A stretch of 64,000 bases of DNA. Source: Engraulis encrasicolus (lineage: Eukaryota; Chordata; Actinopteri; Clupeiformes; Engraulidae). Below, piece after piece: positions 40,907 to 60,142 of this stretch. The position numbers and the translations under genes are program-made. The stretch is from assembly GCF_034702125.1 (NCBI RefSeq), contig NC_085875.1, forward strand, positions 41,836,770 to 41,900,769. Direction: 5' to 3'. The stretch's first letter is position 1, and each line of letters opens with the position of its first letter. The notes beneath the pieces are model-generated. The model saw only the letters and a program-made list of their open reading frames with translations, was not told the DNA's origin and did no database searches.

Positions 40907-42283
40907 TGTCTTGCATGATGTGCATTTTGTCGTTTAAAAAAACAAAACAAAAATGTTTACCAAAAGATTATGTGTGTCCAGTTGTAACTTTCGGATCACT
41001 TTTGTTATTTGATTTTTATCTTGTTGTGCCATTTTTGTTTGTTTCTTTCCTGGTGTCCTTATTGCAACACGGTTGAAACTGTACATCTATGTTGAAAACA
41101 AATTCTGTAAAGAACTAGCTTCCTATAATAGTCGTCTTCAATGTGGGTTTTCACCAATGAAATCACATGAGCGATTAAAAATGATAACGTTATTTTTGGG
41201 TAAAATTATGAAACTTTTCTTTTGGTCATTAAGTGTTAAAACGTTGAATTTTAAGTGACCCAGTGACAGTCACAAGGCATGCTTGTGCAATGCTTATCCA
41301 GTCTTGACTGCGATAATATAACAGATACACACTAGATGTGATGCATAACATGTAATAATGTCCTCTATTTTTGTGTTATATCCTTTGATCTTTTTTATCT
41401 TGATTTATTATCAATAGGAGTGATTGTGTAATTGATCCAATTTATGAATGAAACAATGTCATAATAAACAGTATAGCCTGATAAATGATGACACCCATAA
41501 TAATGTATGCCTAGTTGTCATCCTCTGGATGCCTTTGTCGTTGACCCCTAATTTATTCCAAGATTCTAATCAGTGCTTAAACGTTTAAGTTGTTAATCTT
41601 GGGATATCAACAGAGAGTTGAGGGTAGACACCTGATCAAGATGTAACAGCTGTGGGGAAAATCATGCTTTGCCAACAGCTGAGGTTTGTGCCAGTCAAAG
41701 CATATCAGATTTGACAAGTCTGGCTCTTTTTTTCTGGAAGGGGCTACTGTAATTGAGTATTCCACCCTGTTCTATGATTGTTTGTATGATGTGACGAACA
41801 GAATAAATGAGAATAATATCACAACATGCACCTGACATGATCAAGTTTTCTTATAAAAGCATGATTGAGTTTCCTTATGAAAAGTGTTCTGGAGCATAAA
41901 GATAAATGTTGATTTGGCTGGGAATGTCAAGCCCTTGGTAGACATAACAGGCAAGATGGTAGTTTGTTGTTTTGTTGAATATTCATAGCAAACCTTCCAA
42001 GGCAATAAGAGCCAAACACATCCACTCAAAAGAAAATGTGTAGGCCTATCTTCTGCGTTCTAGTGTTGTAGTATGTTGTGGCGATAGCATTTTTTGACAT
42101 TAGAACGTTCGTGGAGTGAGTTGCAACAATGTATCCATCAATTTGATAGCGGGGCAAAGATATCGCTTGAAGGGAACGTGAAAGACAGTCTAATAGAAAA
42201 GTTAGGTATAGATGTTCATTGCGCGTGTGATCACCATCAGATTATTTTGTAGGCCTATAGATAGATTTCAGCGCGGCGTTAAC
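40907..42283. other. SNAP-Tribbles intergenic region
   Basis: This AT-rich sequence holds the downstream flank of the SNAP gene and the promoter of the Tribbles gene. I see no further ORF, SINE or terminal repeat in it. I looked for the TGATGCAAT-type ATF4/CHOP element known at mammalian TRIB3 and did not find a clear one. Confidence 0.4.
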
Positions 42284-44769
<2,486 letters not shown>

Positions 44770-45091
44770 CTGGAAAAGGGGGGGGTGATTTGGAGAAATG
44801 TTTGAGTGTACCAGGGCTCACTGTGTTGTGCTGTCTAGAATCGTTTGACCTTATTGGGCTGAGTTGGAAAATTTCTTTCAAAGACATTTCAGAAAAATAG
44901 TGCCCTCAACTTTGCCAGCTATAAACATGAGATTATAGAAGTGTTTCCAACTGTAAACGTCAAGTCTTAGAGGCCTGATTAACAAAACAGTTCTGTGCAC
45001 TGTCAGCCTGTTTCTACTGACCTACAGCGGCCAGTAGATGGCACTATAAATACATGAAAACAGCTGTGGCTGTGGCTGGTCCCCTTGAATG

Positions 45092-45245
<154 letters not shown>

Positions 45246-45509
45246 TTTCTTTGTACATATTTGAATGTTTTTGCTACATCTTTGCATTTCCAATTTGCTT
45301 GAAGGTTACTCTACAATAGACATGGCGATTAATTTGGTTGCATTAATGCACCTGTTGCTTTTGATGATAAATGCCTCTATTCATTTTTAACGTCCTTGCT
45401 GTCCTGTTTTTTTTTTGTCTGTATGTTCTTGAAACATGGATGCCTATTAGACCTATAACCTGCGTATGGTAGGCCCCACAACAACTCATTTTTGTGCCTT
45501 GGACCATAC

Positions 45510-45640
45510 AGTCCATGATTAGGACAGAGGAGAAAGGACAGGAAAGGGTTGGGAGAGGGAGAGACGGGGTAGGTTTGGGACCCAGGCCAGATTTGAACCT
45601 GTGTCCCCATGGACAATGTGCCTGTAGGCCCACCACTAGA
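45510..45640 (-). repeat. Possible tRNA-derived SINE fragment
   Basis: The minus strand reads GGGGACACAGGTTCAAATCTG, a good B box, followed by a C/T-rich body (CTCTCCCTCTCCCAACCC). An A box is not clear. It could be a different SINE family from the others here. Confidence 0.35.
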
Positions 45641-45799
45641 ATTATTAGTATTACATAATAGGTATATTGTTATTACTATCATTATTGCTTATACACAATA
45701 TATAATGCGAATTTGGCTTTCCAGTTATGATTTTCACAGGGCTCCACTGTCACCACTAATGCGCGCGCACCCCCCCCCCTTTTTTTTTTTCAGCCAATG

Positions 45800-46211
45800 C
45801 CTCCTATGAACAATGAGGGGCGCTATTAGACTGCGTGTCATTAACCCTGAAGGGGGAGGAGCGGACTAGGAAAGAAGCCGCTGTACGCTGAGTGTGTGTT
45901 GAGTACGTGTGTATGTGTGACCAGGCCATCGCCCGCTCCCATACGCCGAGGCTGCGAAAACACTGGGAATTGGAGAGCTCATAGCATCTGCCAACAGCGT
46001 TCACTTCGCGGACAATTCATTACTCAAACGAAGTAGTTGTGTGCATCTGAATGGGCACAGAAAGTGTCAGAAGCCGTGCTGTCGCCTCATGCTAGCTGCG
46101 TAACGTTAGTTTAGACTGACAATGAAACAAAAGCTTGCAATGTGTCAGCGGGAACATCCCAATTAAAAACGCCACTGAAAATACTAGGACACCGGAGCTG
46201 TAATTTACGAG
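45800..46211 (+). other. Putative 5' non-coding exon and promoter of a downstream gene
   Basis: After an AT-rich stretch the sequence becomes CG-richer (45845-46100) and ends at a strong donor, ACGAG followed by GTAAGA at 46212. It has only very short upstream ORFs that close within the exon. This looks like a first exon with untranslated leader of a plus-strand gene. The start is a guess; an alternative is that the donor is fortuitous. Confidence 0.35.
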
Positions 46212-48469
46212 GTAAGACTAATGCAGTTGATAACATTGAATACATCTGCTACAGTGAATAACACTTGTCATCTACGTCTGGTACGGTTTTGCATAATTCT
46301 GGGCATGACGGACCTGGGTGTGTGGTGTGGTATCCTAAGTTATATTCCGTTTTTAAAGCTTTATTTCTGTGTGCGTCTGCTCCGCGTGCGAGCAAGCTCT
46401 AGGCTTAAAAACCTTTTCAGGAGAAAGGTCCTGGCACAGCGAGACATCGTGCCCAACTAACGTAGTGCAGCCTACTTCTGGGAAGTCGAAATAAATGGCT
46501 GGCAGGTTTAAAATCTTACCAGTGCGGGGAACGAAACAGTGTTTCTAGTAGCAGGTGTCTCCGGGTTCCCACCACTCTGTGTGGAGGAGAGGCTACATTG
46601 TAGCATACATGTGTAGCCTGTTCTCTTTGGGTCTTTTCTCAGCTTGACCATTAGTGGCTTTGTTGATACCCAGCTCTGCTGGAGATGTTTTTATTTGGTT
46701 AAAAAAATAATTAATGATTGCCATGCCAAATCAACAGCTGACTTGATCCCATGACCACTGATGTAATGACTCATTTAAATCAGTTCTATGACATTTTTAG
46801 GGTGCTGATATCACAGTCTGAGTAGATGTTCTGCTACACAAAAGAGCCCTAGTTCATAGCATGTTGATACATTTGCCTATAATGCTGTAACATTGAGTTG
46901 CTCAGATATGACTAGCAACAGTGATTGAGGTAGGTTGACAGGCTCTTTCTGTTCCATTCACCAGCTTTGACAAAAAAAAAACCTAACTCTTATTTTAACA
47001 GGGTCATGATCACGACTTGTTTATCAGCCTTAGTCAGATGTGTTGCATAATAGTCAAAATGACAGTTCTTGGGAAGTTAGAATAAGTGAGCACTATTTTC
47101 CTCCTCGTGTAGGAAGAAGTCTTGACTGTCCTCTTACTTTCAGATGGCAGCCCTGTCAAGAGTTCTGGGTCCAGTTGGAGGACTGTCGTTGTTTCTCCCT
47201 GCTTCTTTGTGTTCAAGAAGTTTTGTCTGAAGTCTGAATAATAACATTGTTATGCATGTATATTTATAGAGGCTAGACTGCATTCTTTCTTCACCTGTGC
47301 TTGTGAAGCCGAAGGCCATGTTTGAACGAGGTTTTATTCTTTTCTCCCTTAATCCCAAACAGAGCAGAGAAACACATCACTATTAACATTTCAGAACAGA
47401 GCATGGCCGTAGGGCTATGGTTAATTTTCTCTTGTCATTTCTGTTGGGATGTTAAAACGGAACAGCTGTCCTCAGTATAAAATGCAAAATAACACTTGTC
47501 AATCATAGACGGAACGGATAGTGTGCATTATTAGAACCACATTCACAACTTTTTTCTCTCTCACAATACATATAGAGTTGTATTAACTCTTATTTGAAGG
47601 CATGAAACATAATGCTAAAAAGAGGACAAAAACAATAACATCATCAAAGTGTAATATGTATTGACTGAAACCTCTGGGTGTCATATAAAACATGGTACAG
47701 TTTTCTCCCTACTTGTGGTGTTTGTGTTTGCTTTTGCTCCGTGACAAGTGTGCACTTGAATGTGTGGAGAATGGAGATGAGTGTGCGATGTGCAAAGCCG
47801 TTTTATATTGAGTTTGCCTTGCAAGCACACAGTTGGGACTTTTGAGACACATGATCACATCTTTTCAACAGCAGGCATCTATTTTTTTGTGTTGTGTGGT
47901 GATTGTGGTGTGTTTATAGTCCTGGTAAATCATCTCAGCGCTTGTCTCTCCATCACACCTCTTTATAATGTCCTTGTGCTACTGTAACCAGGAACCTAAT
48001 GTCTTGGCCCACACGTCACGGATCATGACTCTAGACTGTAGTTCATTTGGCTCTCAAATCCTGTCTGTAACATACAGTACTGTCAGGTAGACCATTAATA
48101 CATAGTTTTTAGTAATCATTCTTATCAGTACCACCTTGTCAGTGTCCTTGTCAGTGTCAAGTATCTTGAGTGTGTGTGTATATGTGAGAGCAATGCAATA
48201 TATGAGGAAATGATACAGTAACACAACACACCATGCAATTTGTGCATTTATTGTCATTTGAATAACCCACTTGTCTCTGAACCACACTGGCAACCTATGG
48301 GTATACTAAGAAATACATGCAGGCGAGTGCTGGGATACAGAGTTTTTTTTATATCCAGAAAGATTATTGGAGGATGACATTAGTGAGTTCAGTTGTGTTT
48401 TGAATTAAATCTCTACAGGGCAGCGGCAAACGCATACTGAAGCTCTCTGCTCATCCCCACTCTATGTCC

Positions 48470-48506
48470 ACACACGCACACACACACACACACACGCACA
48501 CACACG

Positions 48507-48588
<82 letters not shown>
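48470..48588 (+). repeat. (CA)n microsatellite
   Basis: About 115 bp of (CA)n, with a few CG steps in the first third. Confidence 0.95.
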
Positions 48589-48590
<2 letters not shown>

Positions 48591-49386
48591 TTGCATGAGG
48601 AGGTTTGCTCGCAAGCAGCACAGCAGGTACTGGTGATTGGCCAACCATCAGTCACTTCATCAGACTTCCCCTCTGGTGCCACATCCACCAAGCTGAGTTT
48701 TCTTACATGGGTCATATATGTCCAGCTGCTTTCTAAATGGACCTCTTTGAGCTGAGCGCTGCTCCGGCTTACCTGGTAAGAGATAACTGTATCTGCTGTG
48801 GTACAGTATCTCGGCTTTAATGCCTGCTTAGACGATATTGACCACTTCAGTAGATTTGGATAAAAAAAGAAGATATATCCCACTGGATGTATTATTTAAG
48901 ATTAATATGGAGTTGTGTTTGATGGTGAAGCATCAATAACATCCGTCTCCCCTCTCTCTGTCTCTCCATGTCTGTGTGAAGCTGTGCAATACAATCACAT
49001 TTACTAGGTAGACAAGGAAATACATGGACAAAAAATTCGAGATGTAGTTTATTGAAGTGTAAGTCTATTTAATAATCATGATTTACCCTTTTCACTGATA
49101 ACTTAAAACCTCCTTCATGTCATATCTGGAATTAATGAATGTGCTGTTGTGTATGCTGCTCAGTGGTGCCTATCTGCATTATGAGAAATGTCAATTTCTA
49201 TAGGAATGTAGTTGAACAGGTATTTAAAGACATTTAACGAGCCTTTAATGAATCAATATAATAAACTGAATTAGTTATATTACCACACAATTTCCACTGT
49301 TCCCACAATAATTATTTCAGTGTATGATAAAATGGCATTTTAATGTATAGGAAATGAGTACTTGGAAATGAATAGTTCATATAGAC

Positions 49387-49578
49387 CAGGGGTTCCCAAC
49401 CTTTTTCAACTTGGGACCCACTCGAAATTGTCAAAAAATGTTCGGGGCCCACCTCTGACCCAATTAAGAATAAAACTCAAATAAATCAGCAGCAACACAC
49501 ACCAAAATATGATTATAATTTTTGGAAAATTATTTCAATGCCCACTTATACACAATACCTTCAGGTTGGTAATCACTG
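49387..49578. mobile_element. Short hAT MITE with perfect 8-bp TSD
   Basis: CAGGGGTTCCCAACCTTTTTC at the left and GGTTGGTAATCACTG at the right are inverse ends, flanked by ATATAGAC on both sides (49379-49386 and 49579-49586). Its ends resemble the element at 20032-20394, so the two may be related. At 192 bp it is an internal-deletion derivative. Confidence 0.85.
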
Positions 49579-50423
49579 ATATAGACATTTTAGAAAATTA
49601 TTGTTATATTATTATGAAGGAACAGACTAACATTTATTCAATTTTATTGCTGCACCCTGTGAATAGTTCACAAATGCTGACTCCATACAAAGGGAATCAT
49701 AACCTTTGAACACTGAAACAGTTTGATTGCATTTCAAAAGAGGACACCCTTATTTAAGTCCATGATTTCAGCTGTATAGACGTACGTCCTTCCTTGGTTA
49801 CTGCTGTTGATCCAGCCACATCTAATGTATTTACCATTCACCCCTTGCCTCCTTGGATGGGAACTGAACACTGGTCTCTCTCCATGCCAAAACCTACACT
49901 GCAGACAGTCAGACAGTCAAATTAAATGGCTGGCATGTAGTTTGACCACTGAAACAATGGCTGGAGGGGTTATGATATTTTTCGCATGAAAAGCTGAACT
50001 TAAAACAAAACTGTTAGTGAAGACTGACTCTAACACCGTGGAGCCCTGCAATACATTTGTGAGTATGTGTGATTAAATAGGTTTTTGCACATTTCTTCTA
50101 AATACTGTGTGGTTTGGAAGATAGAAGTGAAATATTCTGCAGCTGACTGAAAGATAAACAATGTCACCAATATAACCCCTGAAGCATGTAATAATTATTT
50201 TTTCCCCAGATTTTCTATCCAATTAACTGAATGTTTGTTTTCATTTTCACAAATAATTCCTTCACGCAAGTGTTTTGTGAGCCACACATTGTGCTTTTTA
50301 GTACGAGACATTTTCCTATTTATTTGTTTGTTTTTGTTGTGTAGCTCAAATAATACTTGGAAAGTTAATAGTTAGTTGCTTTTTGATTTAATTTTTTTTG
50401 TCATTTCCTTTTTCAATCAACAG

Positions 50424-50497
50424 ATTGAAGAATTTGGGGGAAGGGATAAGAATCACCTTTGATGGCGATGTGATTCCACCAGAGCTGTCCTTCTTCG
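50424..50497 (+). CDS. Putative single internal exon, unidentified gene
   Basis: A TTTTTCAATCAACAG acceptor and a GTGAGT donor bound 74 bp (phase 2 in, phase 1 out) that encode about 24 residues, LKNLGEGIRITFDGDV then IPPELSFFG. I do not recognise the family. The splice signals are strong and the peptide is low in repeats, which suggests a real exon, perhaps of the gene whose 5' exon ends at 46211. No in-frame ATG exists, so another coding exon would be needed. Alternatively it is a relic of a non-LTR retrotransposon gag-like protein, where an 'hRITFDG-VIPP' type strand can occur. Confidence 0.3.
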
Positions 50498-50612
50498 GTG
50501 AGTACCTTTGCCTCAGACGGACCATATTAGAACCAGCTGTAATGTGGCAGCATACTATATGGCTCTTTATTGGTGTGCCTACATGATGTTGTGAATATTT
50601 ACAATCAACTGT

Positions 50613-50836
50613 GTAACACTTTATTTTAATGGTTCACAGTGTAATAACCAGTGTAACAATATTTAATACCATGTAATACCAGTGTAATACCATGGAACAT
50701 CCTAGATGTAAGTGCAAAATTGGTACATGGTGTTACGCTGGTATTACATGGTATTAAATATTGTTACACTGGTTGTTACACTGTACCTAATGTGGTAGAT
50801 CCACTGTAATAGTGAGCCATTAAAATAAAGTGTTAC
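50613..50836. mobile_element. Foldback MITE
   Basis: The left arm GTAACACTTTATTTTAATGG... and the right arm ...CCATTAAAATAAAGTGTTAC are inverse complements over most of their length. They include CAGTGTAA-AACCAGTGTAACA and TATTTAATACCATGTAATACC on both sides. The spacer is about 40 bp. Confidence 0.75.
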
Positions 50837-50927
50837 AAACGTTGTTAATGTTCATTGTTTCAACAAACATTTGAACAAGCTATTCGTATACGTATACAGG
50901 TTGTTCCCATGTGCAAAGCCTTGGCAG

Positions 50928-55479
<4,552 letters not shown>

Positions 55480-55845
55480 CTAGGGCTGTGCAATATATCA
55501 TATTGATATTGTGGCATCAATATTGCAGTCAAACAATATGAAATTTTATAATATTGATATTTGTAATTTGTCTATACTGCCAAAAGGTAGGTTATGCTAA
55601 GTGCAATATATTCCCCTCGTCTTAAGCCATTGCGAGCTCAAAGCAGACTTGCTACCCAATACTCATGCAGAAAACTGCGTGTTTCTCTATGGCCCTCCAC
55701 TCCAACTGCTGAAGGGAGGGGAGATTGTGAATTGTTTTGCACAATTAATTTGTCTTCAAAAAAATATTGTCTGAAAATATCATGATATCAATAATATTGA
55801 CTGAAATAACTCTGATATTGATTTTTCTCATAATCAAGCAGCCCT
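55480..55845. mobile_element. Short hAT-type MITE
   Basis: CTAGGGCTGTGCAATATATC at the left and ATCAAGCAGCCCT at the right are imperfect inverse ends, flanked by ATAAGAAA on both sides (55472-55479 and 55846-55853). The interior is full of ATATTGATATT blocks and has no coding capacity. Confidence 0.8.
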
Positions 55846-56309
55846 ATAAGAAAGTAACGCTTTATTTGATTAAGAATTCATCTGACTAAGAATATCATAA
55901 TCGTATAATATTATGAGGCAAATGATTGAGACCTATTTAGCTGAACACCTGCAGAGTTGAAGAGGGTACCCTTTCTATCCCGGCTTCAAGTTGTGTAACG
56001 TAACGAAGCCGGTGGTCGTAAAGAAGTGCTTGCCATACTTACCATACTGACAAGGTCATATTGCATGACTGAGGAGCCATGGAATGCTAGCTGCGGTTCA
56101 AGTGAACTAACTTTCTGGGTGCTTACCCATAAAGCTTCCTTAAACAAGCACAGTGCGTACATTGGCACTCTACTTCAAACTGGACTTGAGCAGGTTCTGT
56201 TAGGTTTTTTTGGAGTTTTTTTTAAACGATCTACCAAATTCAGTAGGGATGCTGGATAAATGGGTAAGATGAGCTGGTGTGTGAATGTGGGAAAGTGTGT
56301 ATGTGTATT

Positions 56310-56375
56310 TTGAAAGCACTTTGAGACAACTTTAGTTGTGATATTGCGCTACATAAATACGGGTTGTGTTGTATT
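56310..56375 (+). repeat. LINE-type 3' tail
   Basis: GAAAGCACTTTGAGACAACT with GATATTGCGCTACATAAATAC is the conserved 3' tail of a common fish LINE; a similar tail lies at 43668-43720. Confidence 0.5.
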
Positions 56376-56620
56376 GTATGTACCAAAATAGAGCGTCACA
56401 GCGTCAAACTCTATTTAACTGAGTTCTCATTGTACACAATGTTCTGATTTTTCATTTGTCGAAAGTTAAAGATGGAAATCTGCCATATTTAAATACACTA
56501 CAGGCAGACTATATTGCTCGTCTTAACAGCAGATTTATTTTTACATACATTGCTCAAGGAGTGTAGTTCAAGGAGATGCCCCTTTCTAGCTCCCTCTGAT
56601 ACTGTATGTACTGTGTGTTC

Positions 56621-56782
<162 letters not shown>

Positions 56783-57599
56783 ACACACACACAGTTTAAA
56801 TAGCCAGAAGCTACATAGCTCACCAAAGACATGGAAAGCCAGGGAGCATCCGATATCCATTTTAGGCATTACTACTATTGTTCAGTATGCTAATTGCGTA
56901 TCTCTGCTGCTGTGTTGCCAGCTTTGTTAAAAAGCACAGGTGAGTCAGGAGGCCGTTTTGGATGCACAGAATCTTGGCAAAGTGTACAGTACTGTGGATG
57001 GCTCACAGCAAGACCCTGTTCATTTTGTTCAGTTGCATGGCTCCATTTGTATTATTTTGGGGCTTCGGGTAGAACTCGTGTCATCCGTGTTAGCTCTAAG
57101 CTTGTTTTATTTTAGGCAATAATTTAGGCCTGGATTTTTTTAAATCTATTAACCTAATTTAATTATTAAAAATTATTTAAAAACACCTTTGTGGCAGGTG
57201 TTTTAGAAAACTGTTTATGTGTAAAGAAAACACCCAAAGCAGATACGTTTACAAAAATAACCATATACTAGGCCTACGTGTAGCCAAGGCTTTAGGCCTC
57301 CACTAATATTAAGCACTGAGCACACTAGCAGGCATTGGCAGTCTGCAGTCCATGTTGTCCTGGCAGGGTCATATCATTATTAGTGCTGGGAACACCATGG
57401 GCTGCGGTTTTTCAAAGGGTCCCGACTGAATTAGCAGTCACGTTTTTCGTGCCACAGAGGAAATCTAGCAGCGTGTAGCCTCTCTGAAGAGGCTTTATCC
57501 TCGCCATCATACAACCTAACAGTAGGCGACAAATGAATTTGTTAAAATGTTGTTATGCAGCAGTATTTCATCAGTCTATCTGACTACATCAATTGTGCT

Positions 57600-57943
57600 T
57601 AAAGTGATACTGTCCCATTTTTGGAAATAAGCTTATTTTACACCTCACCTTGAGATAAATAATAGGGTTTTACCATTCTCTTGTACTTTCAACCGTTCTC
57701 TGGATATGGCAGTGCAAATTTTACCTCTAAGCTAGCAGTTAACATTGAGTCCTATGAGACCAGCTGGCGGCTAACTGGTCTCATAGGACTCAATGTTAAC
57801 TGCTAGCTTGGAGGTAAAATGTGCACTGCCCTACCCAGAGAACGGTTGAAAGTACAGGAGAACGGTAAAACTCAAGCTTATTTCACACCTCTCCTTGAGT
57901 TAAATGATTATTTCCAAAAATGGGACAGTATCCCTTTAAGTGG
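57600..57943. mobile_element. Full palindromic MITE with TTAA target
   Basis: AAAGTGATACTGTCCCATTT at the left and AAATGGGACAGTATCCCTTT at the right are inverse ends, with TTAA at both borders (piggyBac-type target). The whole 340 bp folds as one hairpin around GGCGGCTAAC. It is the same family as the copy at 37133-37728. Confidence 0.85.
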
Positions 57944-58831
57944 ACGGTATGATGCTAATTAGACATTTTGGAAATGTACATGCATGTCTTGCGAATAGGA
58001 GGAAAATGCGGAAAGATGTGTAGAAAGGAGTTTTTAAACTGATTTGTTGTTTATGAGGCCAGAGACAAGGACAAAACTAATGCCAGATATAGAAGGAAAA
58101 AAATAGAATCCCACTCACAAAAGCACATAATGAAGGCAGTTTGGTTATACAAATTAAAAGCTTTTGATCTTGTGCCTCGTCACAAAATGAACTCATTCAG
58201 CCGATATCTGGCAATCTCATTGAGACATTCCAAGACTGTTGACATTTGTCATGCATCCTTTCAGTCTTGCAGATTGATGGAAGGCTTTCGCTGATGATGA
58301 GCCTCGCTTGGCAACATTGAATATTTTGTTCTGAACTTTGTGCACAGGAGTGGGGAAAAAAAACGAGACGAGAGTGAGATCAACTCACACAAGCGATGCA
58401 CACGTCCTCCTTGACCGTCCAAATCTGCTCTTATCTCCCGGCAGCCAGCGAATGATAAATCCGCAATCACGAATTGGAGGCACGTGGATGACTGGATGAT
58501 TGATAATCCAATAATCCGTAGGTCAGGCTCCCTTAAAACGACGTAAGGCCAGGTGTTGGGTTGTGTTTTGTGTTGTGTGCAAATATTCTGCCGCATGGCA
58601 GACTGCTTGTGGTGATCCAAAACAGCTGGCAAGCGTTGTGAGCCAAAGCGGCCTTTATTGGGCGCAACAAAATAACAAACAAATCATCTATATTCTGAGA
58701 GAATTCTCTCCTTTGCTGTTCACCAGCCTGACTTGCTAAAACATTTTTGTTTGTATTTATTTATGTACTATTGCTCTTATTATTTCTTTATATACGCATG
58801 CATTTGTTTTTGTGTAATACTAAACTATTAT
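57944..58831. other. Left flank of the gypsy element, nothing recognised
   Basis: Plain AT-rich sequence with no gene, SINE or terminal repeats that I can support. Confidence 0.4.
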
Positions 58832-59682
58832 TGTCACGGACAGAAGAGGACCCAAGAGCGCAAGTTCAAATTCAGAGTTCTTTATTTAAGGTTTCAGGGG
58901 GGAAGAGGAGTGAGATGATCGTGAGGTCTTGGGAGGTTCCGGTTCCAGGGGTGCTAGGAGTGCCAGGGGTGTCAGGGGTTCCAGGGGTGCTTGGGGCTCT
59001 GGGGTTTTTCAGGGTCCTGTGGGTTACCTGGGCTCCGGGGGTCACCAAATGTTCGGGGGTGTCCAGTCCAAGTGCTTAGTGTGTGTGTCCCCCAGTGATG
59101 GAGCGGCGTATCGGGCTGAGGGTGGTGAAGCGTCTGGGCTCGCTCATCTGGTGGTCGGAGACCTGGGGGAACACACACACAACAGCAATATGAATGGCAG
59201 GCAGAAGTACAGATCAGGGCTGGGCAAATATCGTGGTGAGAGACAGAAGGCAGAATCGAGTTACCGGAGGGGCTGAAGATCGGAGAGTAGTCGAGATCCA
59301 GAAGGCAGGTCGGGATAGTCGGGGCAGTAGAACAAGGAGGCAGTCAAGAAAGGATCGGTATCACAAACAGGAGTCAGAGCGCAGACAGGCAGGTTACTGG
59401 TCCGGGTTTGAAGACGATCTGACAGGGCTTGGCTGAAAAACAGGGCTTGATATACTGGGAGAGGTTAGTGGGGAAATGCAGTGCAGCTGGCAGAGTAATT
59501 AGAACAGAGTGAGGCAAGGTGAGGATGGTGAGTGGGAAATGCAGTGCAGCTGGCCAGGCAACAAGAGCAGAGCAGGGCGGAGCCAGGTGGAGCTCGTTAG
59601 GCAGAGTAGGGAGAGAGTGAGCAGAGTGGCAGAGAATTGAATGCAATTGAGGTTGTTACCGGGAGAGAGAGTGCTCATGACA
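58832..59682 (-). repeat. 3' LTR of the gypsy element
   Basis: The LTR is about 851 bp. Read on the minus strand it begins TGTCATGAGC and ends CGTGACA, the canonical TG...CA. A purine-rich tract precedes it directly. It contains short tandem GGGGT(G/T)CCAGG-type repeats on the plus strand (58940-59050). Confidence 0.85.
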
Positions 59683-59847
59683 GGACCCCCCCTCCAAGGG
59701 ACGGCCCCAGAAGTCCCAAGAACAACATCACGTCGGGAGGGTGGAGGGGAGCAGGCGGCGGGTCAGAACTCCTCCGAGCGGTCAGAGTGAATATCCTCAT
59801 CCTCAGAAGGAGTTGGAGGGTCACAGTCGGGAGACAGGACAGGCACT

Positions 59848-60142
59848 GGGTGCATCCCAATATGTGTCCTTGCCTCCTCCACTTGTGCTTGTCTCCTCGT
59901 CCCGCCTCCTGGCCCCTCCTCCGTGGAGAAAACGATAAAGTTTCCCAGCTGTCAGCCTCGCCACAACAACTTTTGAGGGACTGTTTTTCATTCACCATCC
60001 CAATTGTAAATGAGAAAAAGACTTTACAATTGAGCTTTTGCAAGATATTGAAATATAATGCTGTTGTCAGTGATGTCATCATGACGAGAAGCAAGTGGAG
60101 GAGGCAAGTGGAGGAGGCAAGGTCACATATTGGGATGCACCC
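59848..60142. mobile_element. MITE inserted in gypsy pol 3' end
   Basis: The termini GGGTGCATCCCAATATGTG and CATATTGGGATGCACCC form an inverted repeat of about 35-40 bp that continues into CCTTGCCTCCTCCACTTG. They are flanked by a 3-bp repeat ACT (59845-59847 and 60143-60145). The element is 295 bp with no ORF. Three-base duplications suggest a Harbinger-like family, although ACT is not its usual TWA target. Confidence 0.75.

Larger units (their letters stand above)
46212..50423. other. Presumed first intron of unidentified gene; no genes seen
   Basis: These 4.2 kb hold AT-rich sequence, a (CA)n tract (48470-48588) and a short hAT MITE (49387-49578). Open frames here are either repeat-driven or lack recognisable protein features. 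Confidence 0.4.

Noticed and set aside
42212..42283. 24-residue N-terminal extension of the Tribbles protein
   Set aside because: The upstream ATG has T at -3 and T at +4, while the one at 42284 has a strong context; kept only as an alternative.
48413..48883. 156-codon minus-strand open frame
   Set aside because: A third of it is translated (TG)n, and the rest shows no family signature.
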